Assembly: GCA_964595785.1 (NCBI GenBank)
Contig: CAZQRO010000034.1
Span: forward strand, 1-20,369
Length of the DNA stretch: 20,369 nucleotides
Direction: 5' to 3'
Origin: Bovifimicola sp964595785
GTDB lineage: Bacteria > Bacillota > Clostridia > Lachnospirales > Lachnospiraceae
Below, piece after piece: positions 1 through 8,145 of this stretch; within the stretch, counting starts at the first letter, position 1; every line of letters begins with the position of its first letter. The notes under the pieces are model-generated. The model did no database searches. It had not been told where the DNA came from and worked only from the letters and a program-made list of their open reading frames with translations. A program made the position numbers and the translations under genes.

Positions 1-126
1 ATATGCTTGAAATCTGGCTATTTTATCGCGAAAAGTTTTTATTCCTCAAAGCTGTTTGACTTTTGCTTCTTTTTGTAAGAATTATTGCATAAAACAATAC
101 CATATATTGTATAATAATGTAAATAT

Positions 127-1032
127 TTACAAATCATATGGTGTTGCCTGATATACATAATAATTCAGCCAGTTCGTATAAAGGGCATTGGCATGCGCCC
201 TCCATGTGAGAAGTGGTTTATTCTTCGGATTATCTTCAGGATAATAATTATACGGTATCTGAATCGGAAGACCTTTGTCTAAATCTCTCTTATATTCAAT
301 ATCTAATGTCATTCTGTCATACTCTGGATGTCCTGTAAGAAATATCTGTTTTCCTTCTTCAGCTATAACTACTAACGGACCTGCCACATCAGATTCAGCT
401 AAAACAGTAAGTTTATCATTAGCCCTGATTTGTTCTGCTGATACTTCGGTATGTCTTGAGTGCGGAGCTAAGAACACATCATCAAATCCACGCATCAGTG
501 GAACTTTTCTATGCAGAACCTTATGTTCATATATTCCAAAACGTTTCTCCAGTATCCTGTATGTGTCGATGCCATAATGATAATAAAGTCCTGCCTGTGC
601 CCCCCAGCAGATATGCAGAGTTGAAGTAACATTCTTCTTTGTGAAATCCATGATTTCTTTCATTTCTTCCCAATAATCCACTTCCTCAAAAGCAAAGTTT
701 TCAAGAGGTGCACCTGTAATTATAAAACCATCAAATTTTTTATTTTTAATTTCTTCAAATGTACTGTAAAACTGATTCAAATGACTCGCCGGAGTATTCT
801 TTGATATATGTGAAGCGATATGCACAAATGTTACATCAACCTGTAATGGGGTATTTGATAATGCTCTTAAAAGCTGAATCTCAGTTTCATGTTTTAATGG
901 CATGATATTTAAAATTGCAATCTTTAAAGGACGAATATCCTGTTTGATTGCTATTGTCTCATCCATTATAAATATATTTTCCTGTTCTATTACCGCTTTA
1001 GCCGGTAAATCACCTTTAACTTTAATTGGCAT
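127..1032 (-). CDS. metA: Homoserine O-acyltransferase (MetA family), predicted acetyltransferase
   Basis: Transfers an acyl group from acyl-CoA to the homoserine hydroxyl, the first committed step of methionine synthesis; cytoplasmic. The 301-residue protein begins MPIKVKGDLPAK, the usual MetA N-terminus. The reading frame is open 42 codons further upstream, but I place the start at 1032: it has a GAGG SD 9 bases before it, and the predicted transcription start (about 1154) lies inside the longer frame. Catalytic Cys142 (HICWGAQ), His235 and Glu237 (GHPEYD) fall at the family's standard numbers. Residue 111 is Glu (GAPLEN), which in this family goes with acetyl-CoA use; Gly there goes with succinyl-CoA. 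Last gene of the met cluster on this strand, 146 bases after ligA, with its own promoter. Confidence 0.95.
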   Translation of the reverse strand: MPIKVKGDLPAKAVIEQENIFIMDETIAIKQDIRPLKIAILNIMPLKHETEIQLLRALSNTPLQVDVTFVHIASHISKNTPASHLNQFYSTFEEIKNKKFDGFIITGAPLENFAFEEVDYWEEMKEIMDFTKKNVTSTLHICWGAQAGLYYHYGIDTYRILEKRFGIYEHKVLHRKVPLMRGFDDVFLAPHSRHTEVSAEQIRANDKLTVLAESDVAGPLVVIAEEGKQIFLTGHPEYDRMTLDIEYKRDLDKGLPIQIPYNYYPEDNPKNKPLLTWRAHANALYTNWLNYYVYQATPYDL

Positions 1033-1154
1033 AAACTTTAGCCTCTTTTCTATATGTTGTTTATCCTGCCTTTTGACGATAAAATCGATTGATGCCGGGG
1101 TAAAATAGTATAAATTATGTTTATATTCATCAGTATATATATTTAACCCTAGTA
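1033..1154 (-). promoter_or_regulatory. Structured 5' leader of metA, class unknown
   Basis: About 120 bases lie between the predicted transcription start and the metA ATG. On the RNA strand GGGTTAAATA (1149-1140) pairs with TATTTTACCC (1107-1098) with one mismatch, enclosing a perfect TATAAA/TTTATA hairpin (1125-1120 with 1114-1109). A small CGAT-TTT-ATCG hairpin follows. I do not recognise a SAM riboswitch or T-box here. No terminator-like T-run follows the stems, so any control would more likely act on translation. Confidence 0.35.
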
Positions 1155-1160
1155 TCATCG

Positions 1161-1189
1161 ATTATAATACAAAATCAATTAACTTTCAA
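1161..1189 (-). promoter_or_regulatory. Sigma-A-type promoter of metA
   Basis: On the minus strand there is a -35 TTGAAA (1189-1184), a 17-base spacer and a perfect -10 TATAAT (1166-1161). The -35 box overlaps the 3' end of ligA. The predicted start of transcription is near 1154, giving metA a leader of about 120 bases and expression separate from ligA. Confidence 0.7.
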
Positions 1190-3149
1190 CACCTGCTAAT
1201 ATCATAAATTCTTCTTCAGTAATTATTTTTACGCCCAGTTCTCCGGCTTTCTTATTCTTTGAAGAAGATGATAATGCATCATTATTAATTAAATAATCAG
1301 TTTTTTTACTTACAGAGTTAGTAGTTTTTCCACCCATTTTTTCAATAAAGTCTTTAAGTGCATCACGATTTTCATAATGTTCTAGTGAGCCGGTTATTAC
1401 AAATATCCTGCCTTCTATATTACTATTATTCGATATGTTAGACACCTCATCTGCCTTAATGTGGATTTCAGGAAGAAGGTTTCTGAATTCTGACATATTT
1501 TTCTCATCGGCAAAATACTCAGCAAATGAATCAGCAATAATTTCTCCGACACCGTCAATATTCATCAGCTCATCTTTTGATGCAGCAATAAGTTTTTCAA
1601 TATCACTATTAAATTTTCTGCATAGCATTTTTGCATTAGTTACACCTACATTTGGTATACCAAGTCCGTAAATCACTCTGTAACAGTCCGTTTCTTTAGA
1701 ATTATCAATGGCAGTCATGAAATTATCAAATGATTTTTTTCCAAAGCCCTTTGTACCTACGATTTCTTCCTCGTATTTTTGAAGCTTATAAATATCTGCA
1801 AATTCATGGATATAACCACTGTCTACGAATTTCTCAAGGGTTTCCTCAGATAATCCGTCAATATTCATTGCATTTCTGCCTGCAAAATGAGTATATTTCT
1901 TTATTTCCTTTGCGGCACAGGATTTATTAAGACAGTATAGGAACTTAAAACCATTATCTTCCTTAATGGCAGTATCCATTCCACATACGGGACAGTGTTT
2001 TGGAATGGTAGTCAATCCACTCTTAGTAAGATTTTCCGCAATTTGTGGAATAATCATATTGGCTTTGTAGACTTTAATAGTATCACCAATTCCAAGTTCA
2101 AGACTTTCAGCCACACTTACGTTATGAATACTTGCACGGGTCACGGTAGTTCCCTCTAACTCCACCGGTTCGAATACGGCAATGGGATTAATAAGTCCGG
2201 TTCTAGAAGCACTCCAGTCAATATCTGTTAACTTTGTTTCCGCTGTCTCGTCTTTCCATTTAAAAGCCAGTCCGTTTCGTGGAAATTTAGCGGTTCTTCC
2301 AAGAGATAATCCATATTCTATATCATCAAACATAAGAACAAGACCATCTGATGGCAAATCATTATTTTCAATTTCTTTTGCAAAATAAGACACACATTCT
2401 GCCATATTACTACTATTCACTTCAAAGTGTTCTACCACTGAAAATCCCTGTTTAGTGAGCCACTCAAACTGTGAGATTATGGAGTTATTAAAATCAACAT
2501 CGTCTGCCTTTATTAATGCAAATGCAAAAAAGTTGACATTTCTTTTGGCAGTTATTTCATTATTAAGCTGTCTCACTGAACCGGAACAGAGATTTCTAGG
2601 ATTCTTGTATCTCGCATCTGCATCGCTGATACTTTCATTAATAATGTTAAAATCAGAATACTTAATAACGGCTTCTCCACGAATAACTAACTCACCGGTA
2701 TAAGAGATTTTGAGAGGAACATTTTTAAAAACTCTTGCATTATTGGTAATTACTTCTCCGATTTCACCATTTCCACGGGTTACAGCCCTGAATAATTCAC
2801 CGTCTCTATATGTTAATACAACCGTAAGACCATCTAACTTCCATGATAAAACACCACTTTTAGTACCGATAAAACTTATTAAACTTTCCACTTCCTTTGT
2901 CTTGTCTAAAGATAACATTGGACTTTCATGTCTTTCCTTTGGTAATTCGCTTAATATTTCATAACCTACATTTACCGTTGGACTATTTGACATTCGAAAT
3001 CCTGTCTTTTCTTCTAAATCAAGTAATTCATCATATAATTTGTCATATTCAAAATTACTCATTATTTCATTACCGTCCTGATAATAGGCTTTAGAAGCTT
3101 TATCTAGAATTTCAACTAACTCATTTATTCTGTTTAATTCGTTTTCCAA
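1179..3149 (-). CDS. ligA: NAD-dependent DNA ligase, divergent LigA
   Basis: Seals nicks in duplex DNA; family members use NAD+. 656 residues in standard order: Ia domain (1-65), adenylation domain with KLDG and Lys104 (66-310), OB fold (about 312-380), Cys4 zinc site (Cys386, 389, 406, 411), helix-hairpin-helix repeats (430-550) and BRCT (579-656). Starts at TTG behind GGAGG, spacer 6. Several residues important in E. coli LigA differ: the Ia positions equal to His23 and Asp32 are Tyr23 and Asn32, and the lysine after the DGVV motif (Lys290) is Met273 in DGLVLM. I recall this form from Lachnospiraceae, so it looks like a lineage variant and not decay. It lies 52 bases after rluF. The family is certain; full NAD+ ligase activity is not. 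Confidence 0.93.
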   Translation of the reverse strand: MENELNRINELVEILDKASKAYYQDGNEIMSNFEYDKLYDELLDLEEKTGFRMSNSPTVNVGYEILSELPKERHESPMLSLDKTKEVESLISFIGTKSGVLSWKLDGLTVVLTYRDGELFRAVTRGNGEIGEVITNNARVFKNVPLKISYTGELVIRGEAVIKYSDFNIINESISDADARYKNPRNLCSGSVRQLNNEITAKRNVNFFAFALIKADDVDFNNSIISQFEWLTKQGFSVVEHFEVNSSNMAECVSYFAKEIENNDLPSDGLVLMFDDIEYGLSLGRTAKFPRNGLAFKWKDETAETKLTDIDWSASRTGLINPIAVFEPVELEGTTVTRASIHNVSVAESLELGIGDTIKVYKANMIIPQIAENLTKSGLTTIPKHCPVCGMDTAIKEDNGFKFLYCLNKSCAAKEIKKYTHFAGRNAMNIDGLSEETLEKFVDSGYIHEFADIYKLQKYEEEIVGTKGFGKKSFDNFMTAIDNSKETDCYRVIYGLGIPNVGVTNAKMLCRKFNSDIEKLIAASKDELMNIDGVGEIIADSFAEYFADEKNMSEFRNLLPEIHIKADEVSNISNNSNIEGRIFVITGSLEHYENRDALKDFIEKMGGKTTNSVSKKTDYLINNDALSSSSKNKKAGELGVKIITEEEFMILAGVES

Positions 3150-3201
3150 TGTAATCCTCCATTCTGATATGTCCTTACAGCAGTTTGATTAATATAAACA
3201 G

Positions 3202-3942
3202 TTACACAAGTTTTAATAAATCATTAATTTCTTCATTGCTTACATTTCTGTAAGTTCCACTTTTTAATCTCCCCAGTTCTATATTCATTACACGAACTCT
3301 TTTTAATGCAACAACATGATAAGATAATGTTTCACACATTCGTCGTATCTGTCTGTTTAAACCCTGTGTAAGAATAATATTAAATGTATAATTATCAATT
3401 TGGGTAACCTTGCATTCTCTTGTTACAGTATCAAGAATTTTAACGCCGGCTGACATTTTTTCAATAAATTTATCAGTAATTTTCTCATTAACACGCACAA
3501 TATATTCTTTTTCATGATGGTTAACCGATTTTGCAATCTTATTTGCAAGGTCACCGTCATTTGTCATAAGAATTAATCCGTCAGAATTTTTATCAAGACG
3601 TCCCACATAGAAAATCTTCTTAGGATATTTAATATAGTCAATTATATTATCAGGATTATTTCTGTCACTGGTACACTCAATTCCCACGGGCTTGTTAAAT
3701 GCTAATAATACAAGCTGCTCCTCAAATGTAACTTTTTTTCCATCACATGTAATTACATCCGTTCTGCTGACCCTTTCACCCATTATGGCTTTTCTTCCAT
3801 TAACTGTAACTTTGCCTGATTCAATCAATCGGTCAGCTTCTCTGCGTGAGCATACACCAGAATCACTTAAGAACTTATTAAGTCTGATATTATCAGACTT
3901 AATATTTATATTTTCATCAACAATCATCTTTTTCTGTTTCAT
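3202..3942 (-). CDS. rluF: 23S rRNA pseudouridine synthase, RluF type
   Basis: Converts a uridine of 23S rRNA to pseudouridine (position 2604 in E. coli for RluF). 246 residues: a basic N-terminal tail, an S4 RNA-binding domain (about 20-80, LNKFLSDSGVCSRREADRLI), then the RsuA/RluB/E/F catalytic domain with GRLDKNSDGL and catalytic Asp117, and the conserved NRQIRRMCE segment. Similarity to E. coli RluF runs through the C-terminal part, favouring RluF over RluB. The ATG lies three bases after the metH stop, and its AGGGGGT SD is made from the last metH codons, so translation is probably coupled. Its place in a methionine cluster has no obvious biochemical reason. Confidence 0.88.
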   Translation of the reverse strand: MKQKKMIVDENINIKSDNIRLNKFLSDSGVCSRREADRLIESGKVTVNGRKAIMGERVSRTDVITCDGKKVTFEEQLVLLAFNKPVGIECTSDRNNPDNIIDYIKYPKKIFYVGRLDKNSDGLILMTNDGDLANKIAKSVNHHEKEYIVRVNEKITDKFIEKMSAGVKILDTVTRECKVTQIDNYTFNIILTQGLNRQIRRMCETLSYHVVALKRVRVMNIELGRLKSGTYRNVSNEEINDLLKLV

Positions 3943-3945
3943 AAA

Positions 3946-6351
3946 CTACCCCCTAAGAACTTTCTTTGCAATATCAACAGATTCTTTTGCGTCCTTAGAA
4001 TAAAAGTCTGCACCGATTTTTTTAGCATATTCAGGTGTAAGAACAGCTCCGCCAACCATTATTTTACAATCTAAATTATTTTCTTTAAGAAGTTTAATAG
4101 TGTTTTCCATAGATACTAACGTGGTCGTCATTAATGCTGATAAACCTACTAATTTAACGTCCTCCGCAATTACTGCATCTACTACTTTCTGATAATCCAC
4201 ATCTTTTCCCAAATCAATAACTGTATAGCCGTAATTCTCTAATAAGACTTTCACAATATTTTTACCAATATCATGAATATCTCCCTTAACTGTTGCAAGT
4301 ACAATTTTTCCCCTGCTAACTGATTCAGAGTTATTACGTACCATTTCTTCTTTAATGACTCCAAAAGCAGCCTGTGCCACATCTGCCGCCATTATAAGCT
4401 GTGGAAGAAATATTTTACCGGCTTCAAATTCGCTGCCTGCTTTATCAAGTGCCGGTATTAAATGTGCATTAATAATCTCCATCGAATCCATTACAGATAA
4501 CATTTCCTTAGTAATTCTTGCACCATCGTTTTTTAATCCGTTTTCAATGGCATAACCTAATGAATTCGTATCGGTATTTTTATCAGCAGATTCCTTAGAA
4601 TTCTGCATTTTAGATGAAGTATCAGATAGAATCATATACTGAAGCTGATTATTATAGGCATCAATATATTCTATTGAATTTCTGTCGTGTCCCATAAGAA
4701 GGCGGTATGCTCTGACTGTTCCTGACATCGATGCTACATTTGGATTAATGATTGGTAAATCAAGTCCATAAGATAATGCCATTGCTAAAAATGTATGGTT
4801 TACAAGTTCCCTTCCCGGCAATCCGAAGGAAATATTCGAAACACCAAGAACTGTTTTCAGACCAAGTTCAGTTTTAACTCGTTTCAATGCTCTTAAAGTT
4901 TCAATAACACCATCCTGTTCAGCAGATGCCGTAAGTGTAAGACAGTCTATATATACATCTTCCTTTGGTATTCCAAGTGAAATTGCCTTATCTAATATTC
5001 TCTTTGCAATTTCAAATCTCTTCTCAGCACTTTTTGGTATTCCGTCTTCATCAAGTGTTAAGCCGACAACAGCCGCTCCATATTTTTTAACTAAAGGTAA
5101 TATAGTATTTAATGATTTTTCCTCTCCGTTAACCGAATTAATAATTGGTTTACCGTTATATACACGAAGTGCTGCTTCAAGAACCTCCGGAATAGTTGAA
5201 TCAATCTGCAAAGGTACTTCTGTAATACTTTGAATTGCCTTAATTGCTGCAACCATCATGTTTTTTTCATCTACTCCCGGCAGGCCTACATTAACATCGA
5301 GAATCTCAGCTCCTGCATGAATTTGTTCAATGGCCTGATTTAAAATGTAATCCATATCATCCTTAAGTAAGGCTTCCTTAAATTTCTTCTTGCCTGTAGG
5401 ATTAATTCGCTCACCGATAATTCTTGGTTGATTAATATAAACTGTTTCTGTTGCCGAACACACAACAGCCCTGTTAATGGCATTTTTTTCATTGACAGAA
5501 ATTCCTGCAAAAACTTCCTTTATTTCATGAATATAGTTAGGTGTTGTTCCACAGCACCCACCAAAAATTTTCACACCATAATCGGAGAATTTTGTAAGCT
5601 GTCCTGCAAATTCCATGGCAGAAATACTATATCTGTTAGTTATCGGATCAGGCAGTCCTGCATTTGGTTTTACCACAATAGGTGTATTTGTAATATTAGA
5701 AAGTTCATCTATTACATCATATAAGTCTTCAGGTCCGAGTGAACAGTTAACACCCATTGCATCAACGCCAAGTCCATCAAGTGTATATGCCATATTTGTT
5801 ATGCCACAGCCTGTAAATGTTCTGTGGTTCTTCTCAAATGTCATTGTACAGACAATAGGTAAATCTGTATTTTCTTTTGCTGCTAAAACCGCCGCTTTTA
5901 GTTCATATAAATCCGTCTGGGTTTCAAAAACCACTAAATCAGCATCTTTACCGGCAATAAGCTGTTCTTTATATATTTCATATGCTTCTTCAAACTTGAG
6001 AGTTCCCGTAGGCTCAAGAAGTTGTCCTATCGGACCTATATCAAGAGCCACAAGAGTATCTGTACCCTCACAGGCTTTTTTTGCGTTTTTAATTGCAGAA
6101 CTTATAACCCCATTAACAGTTTTGCCTGTTTCCTTTAGTTTATATGCGTTTGCACCAAAAGTATTAGCATATATAACATCAGCACCGGCAGCAATATACT
6201 GCTTGTGAATATCAATAATCCAGTCGGGGTTTTCAAGATTTAGCAACTCTGGTATTGCACCGATTTTCATCCCTTTTGCCTGGAGCATTGTTCCCATTCC
6301 CCCATCAAAAATAATGTATCTGTTATTGTTTAAAAGTTGTCTGAAATCCAT
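3946..6351 (-). CDS. metH: Cobalamin-dependent methionine synthase lacking the activation domain
   Basis: Moves a methyl group from 5-methyltetrahydrofolate via cobalamin to homocysteine, giving methionine. 801 residues: homocysteine-binding barrel (1-290) with zinc ligands Cys203, Cys266 and Cys267 (GVNCSLGP, GGCCGTT); pterin-binding domain (about 310-570, opening IIGERINPTGKKKF); helical cap (610-680); B12-binding domain to the C-terminus with DIHDIGKN, axial ligand His693, and GLSAL and VGGA motifs. E. coli MetH is about 1,200 residues and ends in an SAM-dependent reactivation domain; here the protein stops after the B12 domain and that function is encoded by the gene just upstream. The SD is weak (TAGG). 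Gap to the preceding gene is 26 bases; it runs into rluF. Confidence 0.95.
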   Translation of the reverse strand: MDFRQLLNNNRYIIFDGGMGTMLQAKGMKIGAIPELLNLENPDWIIDIHKQYIAAGADVIYANTFGANAYKLKETGKTVNGVISSAIKNAKKACEGTDTLVALDIGPIGQLLEPTGTLKFEEAYEIYKEQLIAGKDADLVVFETQTDLYELKAAVLAAKENTDLPIVCTMTFEKNHRTFTGCGITNMAYTLDGLGVDAMGVNCSLGPEDLYDVIDELSNITNTPIVVKPNAGLPDPITNRYSISAMEFAGQLTKFSDYGVKIFGGCCGTTPNYIHEIKEVFAGISVNEKNAINRAVVCSATETVYINQPRIIGERINPTGKKKFKEALLKDDMDYILNQAIEQIHAGAEILDVNVGLPGVDEKNMMVAAIKAIQSITEVPLQIDSTIPEVLEAALRVYNGKPIINSVNGEEKSLNTILPLVKKYGAAVVGLTLDEDGIPKSAEKRFEIAKRILDKAISLGIPKEDVYIDCLTLTASAEQDGVIETLRALKRVKTELGLKTVLGVSNISFGLPGRELVNHTFLAMALSYGLDLPIINPNVASMSGTVRAYRLLMGHDRNSIEYIDAYNNQLQYMILSDTSSKMQNSKESADKNTDTNSLGYAIENGLKNDGARITKEMLSVMDSMEIINAHLIPALDKAGSEFEAGKIFLPQLIMAADVAQAAFGVIKEEMVRNNSESVSRGKIVLATVKGDIHDIGKNIVKVLLENYGYTVIDLGKDVDYQKVVDAVIAEDVKLVGLSALMTTTLVSMENTIKLLKENNLDCKIMVGGAVLTPEYAKKIGADFYSKDAKESVDIAKKVLRG

Positions 6352-6377
6352 AAATTATACCTATTGCCTTTCGTCTG

Positions 6378-7061
6378 CTATTTACTGCATGTAGTTTTGT
6401 TTTTTCTGAAATTACATGTATCCTTTAAGTTACAATTTTCACATGCTTTCTTATTTTCAACCGGATTGAATGATAATCCTACAATGCATGTTACTGATTT
6501 TAGAGGTGTTAAAATAAAATTCTCTGTCGTACACACACCGATTCTTTTACCGGCATCAATTGTATCTAATAATTGTTTCTGTGTTGAAAGTGGAAAATCA
6601 CCATATCCCACACCAAATCTCCATGTACTGTTATATTCTCCGAAGCCCTGCATAAATATTTTTTCAACCTCATTACATACCTGTTCTATAGCAGCATTTG
6701 CAAGCGCATCCATGATAAGTACATTTAACATATCAGAAGGTTCTGTTTGTCTTAACAGTTTGTCCACGTCACCTGATAAGGTTGCACACATTACCACTGC
6801 TTTTTCACAAGTTTTAAGATGTTTTGTAATGGATTTGCCTTCTAACTTTAATTCTGAACCAATGAGATTTACATAATTATCGCATAATTCTATATCAAAA
6901 ACTTTATAACAGTATCTTGGTTTAATGACTTTTAATAAATCTGTTTCTGCCTGCAATATAATCTTTGTCATATTTACATCGGGAAGAGTATCTTTATATC
7001 CTAAATATCTGGCAGCTTCCGCCTTATCAATATTTTTCAAAATAATTTCTGAATTATTCAA
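6378..7061 (-). CDS. Free-standing methionine synthase activation-domain protein
   Basis: Likely the detached reactivation module for MetH, which uses SAM to re-methylate cobalamin after it oxidises; comparable stand-alone proteins exist, for example beside the short MetH of Thermotoga maritima. About 227 residues. Visible family features: ATLSGDVDKLLRQ, the helix MDALANAAIEQVCNEVEK, the RFGVGYGDFPLSTQ loop in the place of the MetH SAM-binding RxxPGYP segment, and a C-terminal cysteine cluster (CENCNLKDTCNFRK) that may bind a metal. I place the start at TTG 7061, six bases after a perfect GGAGG (7072-7068); an in-frame TTG at 7079 lies upstream of that SD. Sits between metF and metH with 26-base gaps on both sides. 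Confidence 0.85.
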   Translation of the reverse strand: MNNSEIILKNIDKAEAARYLGYKDTLPDVNMTKIILQAETDLLKVIKPRYCYKVFDIELCDNYVNLIGSELKLEGKSITKHLKTCEKAVVMCATLSGDVDKLLRQTEPSDMLNVLIMDALANAAIEQVCNEVEKIFMQGFGEYNSTWRFGVGYGDFPLSTQKQLLDTIDAGKRIGVCTTENFILTPLKSVTCIVGLSFNPVENKKACENCNLKDTCNFRKNKTTCSK

Positions 7062-7087
7062 AATAAGCCTCCATTTCAAAATAGGAT

Positions 7088-7948
7088 TTACAATAAAGAA
7101 GAAATGCTGTCACTGATTTTTCTTGCCACATAAGGATTATTCATTGTATACAGGTGAATCCCATCAACACCATTTGAAATCAAATCGACAATCTGGTCTG
7201 TTGCATATGCTATTCCTGCATCTCTTAATGCTTCAGGATTATGTTCATATTTCTGCATCATCTTTGTGAACTTAGCCGGAAGACTTGCACCACACATTGA
7301 TACCATTCTTTCAATCTGGCTTTTATTAATGACAGGCATAATTCCCGCTTCTATAGGTACGTCTATTCCTGCAATCCGAGCCTTTTCAAGAAAGTCGTAA
7401 AAATGAGAATTATCAAAAAATAATTGTGACATTAAATGTTCTGCACCGGCATCAACTTTCATCTTTAAATGTTTGATATCATCAACAATAGATTCTGTTT
7501 CCATGTGTCCTTCAGGATAACATGCACCCGAAATGGCAAAATCACCATGCTCTTTTACATAAGTTATCAGTTCACTTGCATATTTAAAATCATTCTTTGG
7601 TGGAAAATCAGGATTAATATCTCCACGAAGTGCAAGTATATTTTCTATGCCATTCTCTTTTAACTGTCCTAGTATAATATCAATATCATTTTTGGTACAG
7701 TTTACACATGTAAGATGTGCTGCTGATGTTATATTATACTTATCCTTGATAAGTGAAGCAATCTGGCATGTCTTTGAATCTGCCGTATTACCGCCGGCAC
7801 CATATGTAACTGAAATAAATGCCGGATTTAAATCACTAAGTTCATCTAATGTACTATAAATTGTATCAATTGAACTTGTCTTTTTCGGCGGGAAAATTTC
7901 AAAAGAAAAGATAGTTTTTTCTTCTTTAAACAATTCTGGTATTCTCAT
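7088..7948 (-). CDS. metF: Methylenetetrahydrofolate reductase
   Basis: Reduces 5,10-methylenetetrahydrofolate to the 5-methyl form used by MetH; flavin-dependent (beta/alpha)8 barrel, cytoplasmic. 286 residues, normal for the family. Conserved points: FSFEIFPPKK at 14-23, SVTYGAGG, AHLTCVNCTK, NILALRGD and YPEGH. The ATG follows an AGAGAGGA SD. First gene of the met cluster, 26 bases before the activation protein. A perfect TATAAT (7980-7975) lies just upstream and could be its -10, but I see no good -35 at the right distance, and the intrinsic terminator at 7985-8009 separates it from upstream genes. Confidence 0.95.
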   Translation of the reverse strand: MRIPELFKEEKTIFSFEIFPPKKTSSIDTIYSTLDELSDLNPAFISVTYGAGGNTADSKTCQIASLIKDKYNITSAAHLTCVNCTKNDIDIILGQLKENGIENILALRGDINPDFPPKNDFKYASELITYVKEHGDFAISGACYPEGHMETESIVDDIKHLKMKVDAGAEHLMSQLFFDNSHFYDFLEKARIAGIDVPIEAGIMPVINKSQIERMVSMCGASLPAKFTKMMQKYEHNPEALRDAGIAYATDQIVDLISNGVDGIHLYTMNNPYVARKISDSISSLL

Positions 7949-7984
7949 AAATAATATTTTCCTCTCTGATTAAAATTATATATT

Positions 7985-8009
7985 AAAAAACAAGGCTTAG
8001 TTAAGCCTT
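7985..8009 (-). terminator. Intrinsic terminator after the 45-residue membrane protein gene
   Basis: On the minus strand AAGGCTTA-AC-TAAGCCTT (8009-7992) forms a perfect 8-bp inverted repeat, followed by G and six T (7991-7985). The stem overlaps the TAA stop of the small gene at 8008-8145. It marks the boundary between the thiC/gerW block and the met cluster. Confidence 0.75.
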
Positions 8010-8145
8010 AATTGCAAAATAAGTTATATCCTAATATCAAACATAAAAAGATAAAAAATATTGCCCAGAATCCCATACTAAGATATAAGCCAATAGCAAT
8101 TCCGATAGTAATCCAAAATAATATAAAACCGCAAATTCTTCGCAT
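8008..8145 (-). CDS. Small single-pass membrane protein, 45 residues
   Basis: Not recognised by function. The ATG at 8145 has a GAGG SD about 7 bases upstream and the frame runs 45 codons to TAA. The protein starts MRRICGFILFWITIGIAIGL, then continues with a second hydrophobic stretch (WAIFFIFLCLILGYNLFCN). It is hydrophobic nearly throughout with two Arg at the N-terminus, so probably one or two membrane spans with the N-terminus inside. I have the impression that similar short proteins ending in GYNLFC occur in other clostridia, but cannot confirm this here. It follows gerW by 86 bases and ends in an intrinsic terminator, which together with the SD argues that it is real. A 10-bp inverted repeat brackets its translation start. 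Confidence 0.7.
   Translation of the reverse strand: MRRICGFILFWITIGIAIGLYLSMGFWAIFFIFLCLILGYNLFCN

Noticed and set aside
1..126. Terminator or promoter downstream of metA
   Set aside because: There is a TGTAAATATTTACA palindrome (118-131) and an ACAATA/TATTGT repeat, but they are AT-only with no T-run, and no -35/-10 pair has acceptable spacing.
1033..1158. 42-residue N-terminal extension of MetA
   Set aside because: No SD at 1158, family similarity starts at 1032, and the predicted transcription start lies downstream of that ATG.
5615..6208. 197-codon plus-strand open frame
   Set aside because: It lies wholly antisense to metH codons for conserved domains, has no SD, and its translation shows no family motif.
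6337..6876. 179-codon plus-strand open frame
   Set aside because: Antisense to the MetH activation protein and the start of metH; no SD, composition is a mirror of the real genes.
7949..8007. SAM riboswitch or T-box ahead of metF
   Set aside because: Searched by eye for the S-box core and for T-box specifier/antiterminator motifs; none found, and the gap is too short.
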